Source: Ruegeria sp. HKCCD4315 (GTDB taxonomy: Bacteria > Pseudomonadota > Alphaproteobacteria > Rhodobacterales > Rhodobacteraceae). Taken from it: DNA of 64,000 nucleotides. The translations under genes were made by a program, and so were the position numbers. The notes under the pieces were generated by a model, which saw only the letters and a list, made by a program, of their open reading frames with translations, made no database searches and was not told the origin of the DNA. Each line of letters starts with the position of its first letter. Positions within the stretch are counted from its first letter, which is position 1. Location of the stretch: NCBI RefSeq assembly GCF_013112245.1, contig NZ_WVRN01000001.1, positions 1,058,501 to 1,122,500 on the forward strand, written 5' to 3'. Shown one piece after another: positions 24,127 to 32,708 of the stretch.

Positions 24127-24930
24127 TTACCGATCCTGAAACAACAGGTCTTCCCAGCGGTGCATGATGGCCCGTCGTTGGGTCAGGCGTCTGGCGCGGT
24201 TGTATGTGCGCTGTACGCCGCGTGCGGTTGATGCCGCTTGGTGGTTCAATATCCGGTCGATGTCGTTTTCATCCTGTCCGTCTTCAGCCAGATGCGTGGC
24301 AAAGCTGCGCCGGATGTCTTGGATGCGGAACTGGGTGGTCGGGACATAGGCCGATTGAAACCACCGCTTTTTGACATGGGCCGTCGTCTTGAAATGGGCG
24401 AACCGGTTAGGCGTCATGACACCCAGCACGAACGCGCGATCCGCCAGCGGCACAATGTGGCTGGTGCCGTTCTTACTGGTCGGCAAATACATGTCCATGC
24501 CCTGCGCACGGCTGGGGCAGAACCGCATCAGGTCGGATGGGCGCTGACCGGTCAGGATCAGCAGTTGCAGGAACTGCGACCATTCCTGCCCTTGGTACGG
24601 CGCGGCATTGTAGAGCGCGCGCAACTGATCCAGCGACAGGACGACATCGCGCGGCTGTTCCTTCCCCGGCAGAATCGTCGGGTGCAGAACCGTCCAGTCA
24701 TGGGATCGGCAGTAGGTGAAAAAGTGGGTGATCGCGGCCCGGTATCGATTGCGCGTGCCACCAGACCAGCGTTTGACCGAATCTGTCAGGTCCGCGTTCG
24801 ATAATTCTGACACCTGCTTACTTTGGTATTTCCGAAGACAGCGGGCCAGTTGCAGGTACCGTTCGCGCCCGTTTTTCAGGCCGTCCAGATGGTCAGTTTT
24901 GTAGCGTTCTAGTGCATCGCGCACGCGCAT
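24127..24930 (-). CDS. int: tyrosine integrase (3' part of a split gene)
   Basis: A site-specific recombinase that inserts the element into tRNA-Cys. From the ATG at 24930 it has 267 residues: a core-binding domain (residues 1-90) and a catalytic domain with Arg130 (LTGQRPSDL), Lys153, Arg207, His230 (LNH) and nucleophile Tyr243 (RTYNR). The usual box II histidine is Gln204 (IQDIRR). The start at 24930 has a good ribosome site (AGGGGA, 7 bases). The open frame continues 28 codons upstream to the attachment core and, through the tRNA, to 25104. In the excised circle it would join the start at 10852, giving 333 residues, a usual integrase length. Confidence 0.9.
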   Translation of the reverse strand: MRVRDALERYKTDHLDGLKNGRERYLQLARCLRKYQSKQVSELSNADLTDSVKRWSGGTRNRYRAAITHFFTYCRSHDWTVLHPTILPGKEQPRDVVLSLDQLRALYNAAPYQGQEWSQFLQLLILTGQRPSDLMRFCPSRAQGMDMYLPTSKNGTSHIVPLADRAFVLGVMTPNRFAHFKTTAHVKKRWFQSAYVPTTQFRIQDIRRSFATHLAEDGQDENDIDRILNHQAASTARGVQRTYNRARRLTQRRAIMHRWEDLLFQDR

Positions 24931-25013
24931 GGATTCATCCCCTGATAAGTGTACAGGTGTCGCGATGTCCGTGCGTTGTGCCTCAAGTGCCTGCTTTTGC
25001 AGGTCATTTTGTT

Positions 25014-25057
25014 TGGAGGCGAGTACCGGAATCGAACCGGTGTACACGGATTTGCAA
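25014..25057. repeat. attR, 44-bp core inside tRNA-Cys
   Basis: The exact partner of 10738-10781. It runs from the CCA end into the anticodon loop and is part of the intact tRNA. Confidence 0.95.
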
Positions 25058-25087
25058 TCCGCTGCGTCACCACTCCGCCAACTCGCC
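25014..25087 (-). tRNA. tRNA-Cys (anticodon GCA)
   Basis: A 74-base cloverleaf. Acceptor GGCGAGT pairs with ACTCGCC, anticodon stem GCGGA/TCCGT holds loop TTGCAAA (GCA), the T arm contains GGTTCGATTCC, discriminator base U73 is typical for Cys, and CCA is encoded. The gene is intact although the element has inserted into it, because the insertion copies the 3' half back. Confidence 0.96.
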
Positions 25088-25313
25088 TTTTCAAGTAAAA
25101 TCAAATACTTGTCGTGGTGTGCGTGGGGTTTTAGCAGCTTTCCAGGAGGGCGTCCAGTGGATTGCGTGCAAATTTGGCGACAAGAATGAATTTCGCATGA
25201 GCTGGCGCCGGATTATTTCGACACCTTGGCTGGGTTGCGGCAACAGGGCCGTTGCTGGTCGGGTCAGGATGTGGCACAAGCCGGACATCTATGGGAATGA
25301 GACGAGATATCCA

Positions 25314-25967
25314 ATGACAGATTTCGCAACCCGGCGCCGCACAATGGTTGATACACAGGTCCGACCCTCTGATGTCACCAAATTCCCGATCATCGAAGCA
25401 ATGTTGAGCGTGCCACGCGAAAATTTTGTTCCAGATGCTCAGCGTGAAGCTGCCTATGTCGACGGTCTGATCGATATGGGCGAGGGGCGCGCTATGATTG
25501 AGCCGCGGACACTGGCCAAGATGCTGGATGCGTTGAACATTTCGAATGATGAGATGGTTCTCGATATCGCGCCGGCCATGGGGTATTCCATGGCGGTGGC
25601 CGCGCGCATGGCGCAGTTGGTCGTTGGAGTGGAAAGTAACGAGGCACTGGCGGCTGAGGCGCAAAGCCTTCTGGCCGAAGCAGATGTTGATAATGCCATC
25701 ATTCATGTGGGTCCGCTGGAGCAGGGTGTTGCCGAACATGGCCCGTACGACGTGATCATGGTGCAGGGCGGTGTCGAGCAAATCCCCGAAGGTTTGCTGG
25801 ATCAACTCAAGGAGCACGGCCGAATCGCGTGCTTGTTTGTCGACGGCAACTTGGGGACGGTGCGGATTGGTCGGAAGTCTGGCGGTCAGGTCAGCTGGCG
25901 CGACGCATTCAACGCCAGCGCGCCGGTCTTGGAGAGTTTTTCGGCTGAGTGTGCATTTTCGCTATAG
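25314..25967 (+). CDS. protein-L-isoaspartate O-methyltransferase family protein
   Basis: A 217-residue SAM-dependent methyltransferase-like protein. VPRENFVPDAQR matches the PIMT N-terminal motif. The SAM loop reads VLDIAPAMGYSMAVAARMA, where true PIMTs have a glycine-rich loop, so repair activity is uncertain. The start MTDFATRRRTMVD is chosen because family similarity begins there. It lies just upstream of tolC, an arrangement I recall as common in alphaproteobacteria. Confidence 0.8.
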   Translation: MTDFATRRRTMVDTQVRPSDVTKFPIIEAMLSVPRENFVPDAQREAAYVDGLIDMGEGRAMIEPRTLAKMLDALNISNDEMVLDIAPAMGYSMAVAARMAQLVVGVESNEALAAEAQSLLAEADVDNAIIHVGPLEQGVAEHGPYDVIMVQGGVEQIPEGLLDQLKEHGRIACLFVDGNLGTVRIGRKSGGQVSWRDAFNASAPVLESFSAECAFSL

Positions 25968-26062
25968 TCCGCCGATAGATTTTTCTTCCGCCTTGATTAG
26001 TTGAAAACAAGGCCGCAAACTGCCTGCAGGGCAGTGTAATTTCGTTTTGAGAGGATTTCGGT

Positions 26063-27481
26063 ATGCGTGGTTCAGCGACAGGCAGGCTGGTCAAGGCATT
26101 CGCAGTGACCGCAGGGCTTGCCATGAGCGTAATGCCAGGGCGTGCAGCGTGGGCTGATAACATAACAGACGCCTTCATCGGTGCGTATAATACAAGCGGT
26201 TTGCTGGAGCAGAACCGGGCACTTTTGCGGGCTGCGGATGAAGATGTGGCCATTGCGTTGTCGGCGTTGCGGCCGATCATCAACTGGACGGTGCAGGTTA
26301 GCCAGGATTATACCCGCAGTCGGACCAGCAATGTGGTCACAACCAATGAACCGTCGCGGTTTTTTACGGGTCTGACCCTGGGTCAGCTTCTGTATGACGG
26401 TGGGGCTTCGATTCTGGGCAAGCAATCTGCGCAGGAAACCGTGTTGTCGACGCGACAAACTCTGATCGACATCGAGCAACAGGTTCTGATCCGTGCGGCA
26501 AATGCCTATCTGGGCGTGTTGCTGCAGGAAGAAACCGTGGGGATCCGCCAAAACAACGTCGAGGTTTCGGCCGAAGAACTCAGAGCATCGAATGATCGCT
26601 TCGAGGTTGGCGAGGTCACACGCACGGACGTTGCTTTGTCCGAAGCGCAGTTGGCGAACTCGCAGGCGGATTTGGCGGTCGCGCGTGGTGAGCTGAGCAT
26701 CGCGCAGGCAGAATATGTAAACGCGGTCGGGAAGGCACCGGGGCGTACAGCGGGACAGCCGAGTCTGCCCAACCTGCCGCGGTCCGAGGCTGAGGCCGTC
26801 AGTCTGGCGCAGCGCAACCATCCCGCGATTCTGTCAGCGCAGCATCAGGTGCGCGCTTTTGATCTGATCGTGCAACAGCAGCGGGCCAATCTTGGTCCGA
26901 ATGTAAGCCTGAACGCTGACGCGGGTGTGACGGAAAGCTATGACAACGACGACTATATCAACGATGCGACTATCTCGCTGAACTTCAACCAGCCCATTTA
27001 TGCAGGTGGTCGGTTGGCTGCGAATATACGTCGCGCAATGGCGACTCGGGATGCGTCACGCGCGAACCTGTTGAATGTCCAAAAAAACATCACGCAGGGC
27101 GTGACTGACCGTTATGCGGCGTTCCAGGCGGCCAGCGCCAGCCTCAGGGCATCGACTGAACGGGTTCGTGCCTCGCAAGTGGCGTTTGACGGGATTCGCG
27201 AAGAGGCAACACTGGGCGCGCGGACAACTTTGGATGTGCTGAACGCTCAGCAGGATTTGCTGGATGCGCAATTGGCCGAAGTTGCTTCACGCACTGAACG
27301 CTCGCGCGCGGCATACCAATTGTTGCAGGCTCAGGGTCTGCTGACGGCTGAACGTCTGGGTTTGGCTGTGCAGATTTACGATCCAACCTTGTATTACAAC
27401 CTGGTCAAAAAGGCACCGGCACAGGTCAGCAAACAGAGCAAAGATCTGGATCGCGTCCTCAAAGCGTTGCGTCGGGACTGA
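26063..27481 (+). CDS. tolC: TolC family outer membrane efflux protein
   Basis: The outer-membrane channel of type I secretion and efflux systems. The 472 residues begin with a signal peptide (cleavage near AAWA-DN, residue ~32). Two halves repeat the long helical hairpin pattern, with LTLGQLLYDGGASILG in the first and LNFNQPIYAGGRLAANIRRA in the second, then TLDVLNAQQDLLDAQL near the C-terminus. GAGAGGA precedes the ATG. No inner-membrane partner is encoded beside it. Confidence 0.92.
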   Translation: MRGSATGRLVKAFAVTAGLAMSVMPGRAAWADNITDAFIGAYNTSGLLEQNRALLRAADEDVAIALSALRPIINWTVQVSQDYTRSRTSNVVTTNEPSRFFTGLTLGQLLYDGGASILGKQSAQETVLSTRQTLIDIEQQVLIRAANAYLGVLLQEETVGIRQNNVEVSAEELRASNDRFEVGEVTRTDVALSEAQLANSQADLAVARGELSIAQAEYVNAVGKAPGRTAGQPSLPNLPRSEAEAVSLAQRNHPAILSAQHQVRAFDLIVQQQRANLGPNVSLNADAGVTESYDNDDYINDATISLNFNQPIYAGGRLAANIRRAMATRDASRANLLNVQKNITQGVTDRYAAFQAASASLRASTERVRASQVAFDGIREEATLGARTTLDVLNAQQDLLDAQLAEVASRTERSRAAYQLLQAQGLLTAERLGLAVQIYDPTLYYNLVKKAPAQVSKQSKDLDRVLKALRRD

Positions 27482-27554
27482 TCGGCCATACTATTTGTTG
27501 TGAGGTTGGGATTGTTTGGCTACACTCGATCCAAGGATAGAGCGGTAGAGAACA

Positions 27555-28325
27555 ATGACTGATAACGTCGTAAAAGCAGGGATCGAAGACGTTCTGTCTT
27601 CGGTCAAACGTCTGGTAAGCGAAGACAACCGCGATAAATCCGTCTCGGATCAACAGCCTGTATCGAGAAAGCCGGGGCGGCTGGTTCTGACGGATGCTTT
27701 GCGTGTCAGCACGCCCAAGCAGACCAATGGGGTTCCCACCCAGACCGACTCAGACCTCAAGATGTCCGACTCGGCGAAACCCATGTTGCTGCGGGCCTGC
27801 GATATTGTGCAGGCCGGTAAGCCGGCCAACGCCGCAGAGGACGCGGCCGATGCGCCTAAACCTACTCAGTCTGCGGATGCCGCAACAAGCTTAAGCGCTA
27901 AGATCGAAGCGTTGGAAGCTGCCATTGCACAAACAGAAGATCAATGGGAACCGGATGGCGACAGCGAAGATGCTTACTCGGGCACACCGTCGCAGTCTTT
28001 GCCGTGGAACGTAGAAGCAGAATTTGCCGCAGCCGAGGCCGTCGGTTCCATTGACATTGAGCAAGCTGACGCGTCCGACGATGAGGGCGACGCACACGTT
28101 CAAGCTGAGTTCATCCGCGCGCCGAGGACCGAGACCGAGGTGATCGCAGAGCCTGCAGTCGATGACAGAAGTATCGACATGGATGAAGAGGATCTGCGCG
28201 CCCTGATCGCAGAAGTTGTCCGGCAAGAGCTGCAGGGCACGATGGGCGAGCGGATCACGCGGAATGTGCGCAAGATGGTCCGGCGCGAGATTGCACGTGC
28301 CCTAGCCGCAAAAGATCTGGAGTAA
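27555..28325 (+). CDS. conserved Rhodobacterales protein with a PopZ-like tail
   Basis: A 256-residue acidic, low-complexity protein. The N-terminus IEDVLSSVKRLVSED and the C-terminal DLRALIAEVVRQELQG with RITRNVRKMVRREIARAL are the conserved ends, separated by a disordered acidic linker. This resembles PopZ/DUF2497 architecture (N-terminal helix, acidic linker, C-terminal oligomerisation helices) without clear identity. A pole-organising role is a guess. It lies between tolC and the convergent cobQ. Confidence 0.6.
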   Translation: MTDNVVKAGIEDVLSSVKRLVSEDNRDKSVSDQQPVSRKPGRLVLTDALRVSTPKQTNGVPTQTDSDLKMSDSAKPMLLRACDIVQAGKPANAAEDAADAPKPTQSADAATSLSAKIEALEAAIAQTEDQWEPDGDSEDAYSGTPSQSLPWNVEAEFAAAEAVGSIDIEQADASDDEGDAHVQAEFIRAPRTETEVIAEPAVDDRSIDMDEEDLRALIAEVVRQELQGTMGERITRNVRKMVRREIARALAAKDLE

Positions 28326-28328
28326 CGC

Positions 28329-29786
28329 CTAGCTGCGCCTAGGGGGCTGGGAGAGGCTCAGCAGCAGATCAAGATTCATATGGCGTTCCAAATGATCTGC
28401 CAAGTCATCCAGAACCTGTTCGACGCCATCCTCATAAGCGACGTTCGAGGTCACGCCCAGCGTTGAAAGGTAACGCGCGCGGAACGTGTCAGACGAAAAG
28501 ATACCGTGCAAATAGCTGCCCTTGATCCGTCCGTTGGCGCTGGCGGCACCTTCTGGTTTGCCTTCGACCTCCAGCCATGCACGGTCACAATCAGGTCCTT
28601 CAGTGTGTCCCATATGGATTTCATACCCGCTGACCGGATCGCGGTCGGGCAGGGCATGGGCCGAGCGTAAAATGACTTGCTTTTGTCCGCCCATCACAGT
28701 GTCGACATCCAGCAACCCCAAGCCTTCGACCTTGCCGGGTCTGCCGTCGACGCCATACGGGTCAGAAATGGTTCTTCCCAGCATTTGATAGCCGCCGCAC
28801 AGGCCCAGAACGTGCCCGCCACGCCGCACGTGGCCGTAAAGGTCGATGTCCCAACCCTGCGCTCGAAAATAGGCCAGATCCCCGATGGTGGATTTGCTGC
28901 CCGGCAGCAGAACCAGATCGGCATCACCGGGCAGGGGGCGTCCGGCTGGGATGATCTCGACACTCACGTCTGGTTCAGCGGACAGCGGATCAAGGTCGTC
29001 AAAATTGGCCATCCGTTCCAGCTGAGGCACAACCACCTTGCACGTGCCGCCGGTATGAGAGCGAATGTCCATCATATCCTCAGCAGGCAGTTTCCACGCG
29101 TCATGGAACCAGGGCACGACACCCAAGCAGGGCCAACCAGTGCGGGCGGCGATGTCGTCACGCCCTTCCTCAAACAAAGACACGTCCCCTTTGAACCGGT
29201 TGACAGCAAAACCCCGGATCTGCGCCAGATCGCCACCGTCCAGCACAGCCTGTGTGCCAACGATCTGTGCGATCACGCCGCCACGATGAATATCACCGAC
29301 CAGAACCACGGGAATACCTGCGGCGCAGGCAAAACCCATATTGGCGATGTCACCCTTGCGTAGATTGGTCTCAGCCGGGCTGCCCGCACCTTCGATCAGC
29401 ACCAGATCCGCATCCGCACAAAGCCGGTCAAAGCTTTCCAGCGCGGCCCCCAGCAGCTTGGACTTATCCTTACGGTAGTCCCCGGCCTTCATCGTACCCG
29501 CGCGCTGCCCTTGAACGATGATCTGAGCACCGGTGTCCGTCTCGGGCTTCAGCAGAATGGGGTTCATATCTGTGTGGGTCGCCCGCTTCGCTGCACGGGC
29601 CTGAAGCGCCTGCGCGCGGCCAATCTCGCCCCCGTTTTCGGTGACGGCCGCATTGTTTGACATGTTTTGTGGCTTGAACGGAGCAACCCGCATACCCCGG
29701 CGCGTAAAGGCGCGCGCAAGCCCGGCCACAAGAACCGATTTTCCGACATTGCTGCCAGTGCCTTGAATCATGATGGCGCGAACCAT
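28329..29786 (-). CDS. cobQ: cobyric acid synthase
   Basis: Amidates four side chains of adenosylcobyrinic a,c-diamide using glutamine and ATP. The 485 residues are the family norm. The N-terminal P-loop-like [13 protein letters not shown] and [11 protein letters not shown] are present. The C-terminal glutaminase has the nucleophile cysteine in [13 protein letters not shown] and the histidine in [11 protein letters not shown]. The start MVRAIM has AGGAG about 7 bases upstream. It is detached from the main cob operon and I see no riboswitch directly before it. Confidence 0.95.
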   Translation of the reverse strand: MVRAIMIQGTGSNVGKSVLVAGLARAFTRRGMRVAPFKPQNMSNNAAVTENGGEIGRAQALQARAAKRATHTDMNPILLKPETDTGAQIIVQGQRAGTMKAGDYRKDKSKLLGAALESFDRLCADADLVLIEGAGSPAETNLRKGDIANMGFACAAGIPVVLVGDIHRGGVIAQIVGTQAVLDGGDLAQIRGFAVNRFKGDVSLFEEGRDDIAARTGWPCLGVVPWFHDAWKLPAEDMMDIRSHTGGTCKVVVPQLERMANFDDLDPLSAEPDVSVEIIPAGRPLPGDADLVLLPGSKSTIGDLAYFRAQGWDIDLYGHVRRGGHVLGLCGGYQMLGRTISDPYGVDGRPGKVEGLGLLDVDTVMGGQKQVILRSAHALPDRDPVSGYEIHMGHTEGPDCDRAWLEVEGKPEGAASANGRIKGSYLHGIFSSDTFRARYLSTLGVTSNVAYEDGVEQVLDDLADHLERHMNLDLLLSLSQPPRRS

Positions 29787-29848
29787 GGGTTGTCTCCTAT
29801 ATGTCGAGGCGCAGATGACTTGATTTGAGCCGGAAGGGAAAGACCTGG

Positions 29849-30418
29849 ATGAACACACCAGCGCATCTTTTGATCGGGGCCGCCGCTTTTGCCCGACCGC
29901 CGCAGGGCCGTATCTTGTTGGCTGCAATGCTGGGGGCAGTGCTGCCGGATTTGTCCCTGTATCTCATGGTGGGAGTGTCGTTGTTTGTATTGGGCATACC
30001 GGAACAAGTGGTCTTCGGGCAACTGTACTATTCGCGGGCCTGGCAAACCGTCTTTGCGATCGACAACTCCTTTATCCTTTGGGGGATTGCACAGTTGCTG
30101 GCAGTTTGGCGTGGCTGGCACGCCGTGGCTGTCGGAGCAGCGGCAGGTTTGTTGCACCTAGCGACAGATTTTGTGCTGCATGCGGGCGACGGGAGACCTC
30201 AATTCTGGCCTTTGAGCGATTGGGTGTTTCACAGCCCGGTCAGCTATTGGGACAGCAGCCATCACGCATTATGGGTGGCTCCGGTTTCTGCCGCAGTTTG
30301 TCTTGCTGCGTATGTCGCACTGTGGCAGCGCGGTCTGTCTGTCTGGGGCAAGTCCATGTTTGGCGTCATGCTGCTGGCCGAAGTTTGGGTGGCACGGCAG
30401 TGGTTGTTGTTTTTCTAG
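29849..30418 (+). CDS. YdjM-like membrane protein
   Basis: A 189-residue integral membrane protein with about five hydrophobic segments. The start [14 protein letters not shown], the [21 protein letters not shown] and [11 protein letters not shown] elements match the histidine/aspartate pattern of the membrane-bound metal-dependent hydrolase family (YdjM/DUF457). Related proteins next to cobQ are often mislabelled as cobalamin proteins. It is divergent from cobQ, with about 60 bases between the starts. Substrate unknown. Confidence 0.65.
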   Translation: MNTPAHLLIGAAAFARPPQGRILLAAMLGAVLPDLSLYLMVGVSLFVLGIPEQVVFGQLYYSRAWQTVFAIDNSFILWGIAQLLAVWRGWHAVAVGAAAGLLHLATDFVLHAGDGRPQFWPLSDWVFHSPVSYWDSSHHALWVAPVSAAVCLAAYVALWQRGLSVWGKSMFGVMLLAEVWVARQWLLFF

Positions 30419-30445
30419 CCTTTTGGACATCGCGGCAGAGCATAG

Positions 30446-30479
30446 AAAAACGCGCTCTGGCGGACAGAGCGCGTTTTTT
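30446..30479. terminator. bidirectional terminator
   Basis: A long stem AAAAACGCGCTCTG / CAGAGCGCGTTTTT lies between convergent genes and gives a T-run in both directions. Confidence 0.92.
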
Positions 30480-30499
30480 CTGTTCGAACTCGCTTAAGT

Positions 30500-30820
30500 T
30501 CAGGCGGCTTCTGCGTGCTGAGCGGCGTTGCGGCGCTCGCTTTCTTCACGGGACAGTGCGACCGAGGTCCGTACACCGCGACCAACGAACTCCATCAGTC
30601 CGCTGACAACCCGCTCGTTCGGGTCAATACCCGCGCAGGACAGAACTTCACGCCCATCGCGCGAACGTGCCCAGCGGGCGATTTGTTCGGGGCCATTGCC
30701 GTATTTCTTGTCATCGGCGATAGCGTCATCGAGTGCAGCCAACACAACGGCCGCGAAAAGTTTGCGCGCACGATTGCCTTGCTCGTTGTTAAAGGCAGTG
30801 CCGTCAACGAAATCTCTCAT
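30500..30820 (-). CDS. conserved Rhodobacterales protein (DUF6280-like)
   Basis: A 106-residue soluble protein, very conserved in Rhodobacterales as far as I recall: ARKLFAAVVLAALDDAIADD, YGNGPEQIARWARSRDGREV, CAGIDPNERVVSGL. Function unknown. The DUF number is from memory. AAGGAAGACGAG precedes the ATG. Confidence 0.7.
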   Translation of the reverse strand: MRDFVDGTAFNNEQGNRARKLFAAVVLAALDDAIADDKKYGNGPEQIARWARSRDGREVLSCAGIDPNERVVSGLMEFVGRGVRTSVALSREESERRNAAQHAEAA

Positions 30821-31038
30821 CTCGTCTTCCTTGTTGTTCTTGCTCTTGCATTTTCGGCGTGAGGGTCCTTATGACCTATTAGGTGCGATTCGGATACAGC
30901 TAAAATGCATAGTTGCGTTGCGTCACTTGCATGGCTTGCTGCAAGTGCAGCACTAGGTGTCGTTGTCTTGTCAGGTGTGATCCCGCCAGATATAGGGACC
31001 GCAACTGATGCATCAACCGTTTGTGAAGGATTTATGTA

Positions 31039-31602
31039 ATGCCCAAGATAAATGGGAACGAAATTCGCCCCGGCAATGTGCTTGAGCATAACGACGGCCT
31101 GTGGGCAGCGGTCAAGGTTGACCACGTAAAACCGGGCAAGGGTGGGGCGTTTGCTCAGGTCGAACTGCGCAACCTGCGCAATGGCTCAAAACTCAACGAG
31201 CGCTTCCGGTCTGCGGACAAGGTCGAGCGTGTTCGCCTTGAGCAGAAAGATCAGCAATTCCTGTACGAATCCGATGGGATGTTGGTGTTCATGGATGCAG
31301 AAACCTACGAACAGATTGAATTGCCGGCAGATTTGCTGGGCGAACGTCGCCCGTTCCTTCAGGATGGCATGACCATTGTCGTTGAATTCTACGAAAGCGA
31401 GGCGCTGAACGCGACGCTGCCGCAGAAAGTGACCTGCCAAATTGTCGAGACCGAGCCGGTCGTCAAAGGCCAGACCGCTGCAAACTCGTTCAAGCCTGCG
31501 GTGCTGGACAATGGCGTGAAAGTCATGGTGCCTCCTTTCATCGGTCAGGACGAAATGATCGTCGTGAACACCGAAACGATGGAATATTCCGAACGTGCGT
31601 GA
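31039..31602 (+). CDS. efp: elongation factor P
   Basis: Relieves ribosome stalling at polyproline stretches. The 187 residues form three beta-barrel domains. The tip loop [10 protein letters not shown] carries the lysine that is modified in E. coli. C-terminal motifs [20 protein letters not shown] complete the family. No modification enzyme (epmA) is seen in this window. A clear terminator follows. Confidence 0.97.
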   Translation: MPKINGNEIRPGNVLEHNDGLWAAVKVDHVKPGKGGAFAQVELRNLRNGSKLNERFRSADKVERVRLEQKDQQFLYESDGMLVFMDAETYEQIELPADLLGERRPFLQDGMTIVVEFYESEALNATLPQKVTCQIVETEPVVKGQTAANSFKPAVLDNGVKVMVPPFIGQDEMIVVNTETMEYSERA

Positions 31603-31625
31603 CGTTCCGTCACTTTGTGAAAGAG

Positions 31626-31657
31626 ACCGCGCAGGCACCCGCCGCGCGGTTTTTTTA
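31626..31657 (+). terminator. efp terminator
   Basis: The stem ACCGCGC / GCGCGGT is followed by seven T, 23 bases after the efp stop. Confidence 0.9.
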
Positions 31658-32596
31658 CGCGTTAGGGCGGTAACGATACCGTGTTGGGTCGGGGCCAAAC
31701 AGTTCCAGCATTAGTTCATACTTGATGCGATTGGCGCTGACCTGGCGATAAAAAGCGATCAGAAATGCGGTCGGCCCCTGAATTCGGCTAAGGCCACTGG
31801 TGGCGGCCACAACGGTGCCCACATCCGTTTTCCCCTGTAACACCAGATAACCGCCCAGCATCAGAATACCGACGGTACCGGCCCCATTGATCACGCTCAG
31901 CAGGAATTTGGCCGACAGTTTCCACAGGAACATACGTCGCCGTGTGTGATAAATTTCGTCAAACATGGTGTTGATGTCCCGCTCGACCGCTTCGATATCC
32001 TCGGTCGTCAGCCGGTCTGTGGCGCCGCGCAGGATGCGGACGCGCTCTGCCACGAAAGTGTTCACTTTGCGTTGTGACACCAGAACGATAATGATCTGCG
32101 GCACAATCATCGAGAAGGCGATCAGCCCGAGCCCGGGTTGCGTGGATGAAATATAGCCGATCACGCTGATCAACGTTCCAATCTGAACCACCGGATCCGA
32201 GAAAGCGCCGCCCGCAAACTTTCCCAACTCTTCAGCCTCGGCGGAAATGGCCGTGGTCATGGTGCCTTTGCGCAGGTCCGCGCCCGTTTCCTTCAGATCG
32301 GTTGAACGCCATAGCAGGCGCTGCCGGATCAGTCGGATCATGTCTTCACCCAAAGTGCCAGCCCGGTATCCAAGGATCCATTTCAGCCCAAGGCTCAGCA
32401 GGATAACGGCCATCATACCAATACCCAATTGGATCAGCTTTTCAGTGCCGACATCATCTGCCGTCAGGTGGTTGACGATGTCGCGCTGAAACTCCAGCGG
32501 AACGGCGGCAAGCGCCGCAATGGCGATGGACAGCACGATAAGGATGATCTGCCGCCCGGCACTGGCCCGCCAGATCGCGGAATATAGTCGAAACAT
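31655..32596 (-). CDS. ABC transporter membrane domain without ATPase
   Basis: A 313-residue protein with about six membrane segments and the type I exporter layout (IILIVLSIAIAALAAVPLEF, the coupling region LRKGTMTTAISAEAEELGKF, and LLSVINGAGTVGILMLGGYL). A nucleotide-binding domain is wholly missing: it ends with PDPTRYRYRPNA and no Walker motif. No neighbouring gene supplies one. It may work with an ATPase encoded elsewhere, or no longer transport. Confidence 0.75.
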   Translation of the reverse strand: MFRLYSAIWRASAGRQIILIVLSIAIAALAAVPLEFQRDIVNHLTADDVGTEKLIQLGIGMMAVILLSLGLKWILGYRAGTLGEDMIRLIRQRLLWRSTDLKETGADLRKGTMTTAISAEAEELGKFAGGAFSDPVVQIGTLISVIGYISSTQPGLGLIAFSMIVPQIIIVLVSQRKVNTFVAERVRILRGATDRLTTEDIEAVERDINTMFDEIYHTRRRMFLWKLSAKFLLSVINGAGTVGILMLGGYLVLQGKTDVGTVVAATSGLSRIQGPTAFLIAFYRQVSANRIKYELMLELFGPDPTRYRYRPNA

Positions 32597-32708
32597 GGGT
32601 GTATCCGGTTTGACCTGTTTCCCTCAGTTTGGCAGGGCTGGGGAACAGGTTCAAACTTGGCGATGTGTGTCGACGAGGGGGTCGTGCTGATTAGGCAACA
32701 AGCAGCGC

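Larger units (their letters stand above)
10738..25057. mobile_element. integrated satellite-like element in tRNA-Cys
   Basis: The element is bounded by 44-bp exact direct repeats (10738-10781 and 25014-25057) equal to the 3' part of tRNA-Cys(GCA), giving a unit of 14,276 bp. It encodes a tyrosine integrase at the tRNA end, a primase-polymerase/helicase with nearby iterons, two small zinc-site proteins, a palindrome array, a coupled operon with an HK97-type capsid protein and a tape measure protein, and a three-gene accessory module. No terminase, portal, protease, tail tube, baseplate or lysis gene is recognised. All genes look intact. The best reading is a phage satellite that uses helper functions; a trimmed prophage is the alternative. 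Confidence 0.85.

Noticed and set aside
10738..25057. Gene transfer agent or complete prophage
   Set aside because: GTA clusters have terminase, portal, protease and a long tail module and are not flanked by att repeats; none of these genes is recognised here. The integrase and tRNA duplication show a mobile element.
24931..25104. Integrase start within the tRNA at 25104
   Set aside because: The first 16 codons are the antisense-free reading of the tRNA-Cys gene itself (the well-known CKSVYTGSIPVLAS artefact). In the integrated state the start at 24930 has the only good ribosome site.
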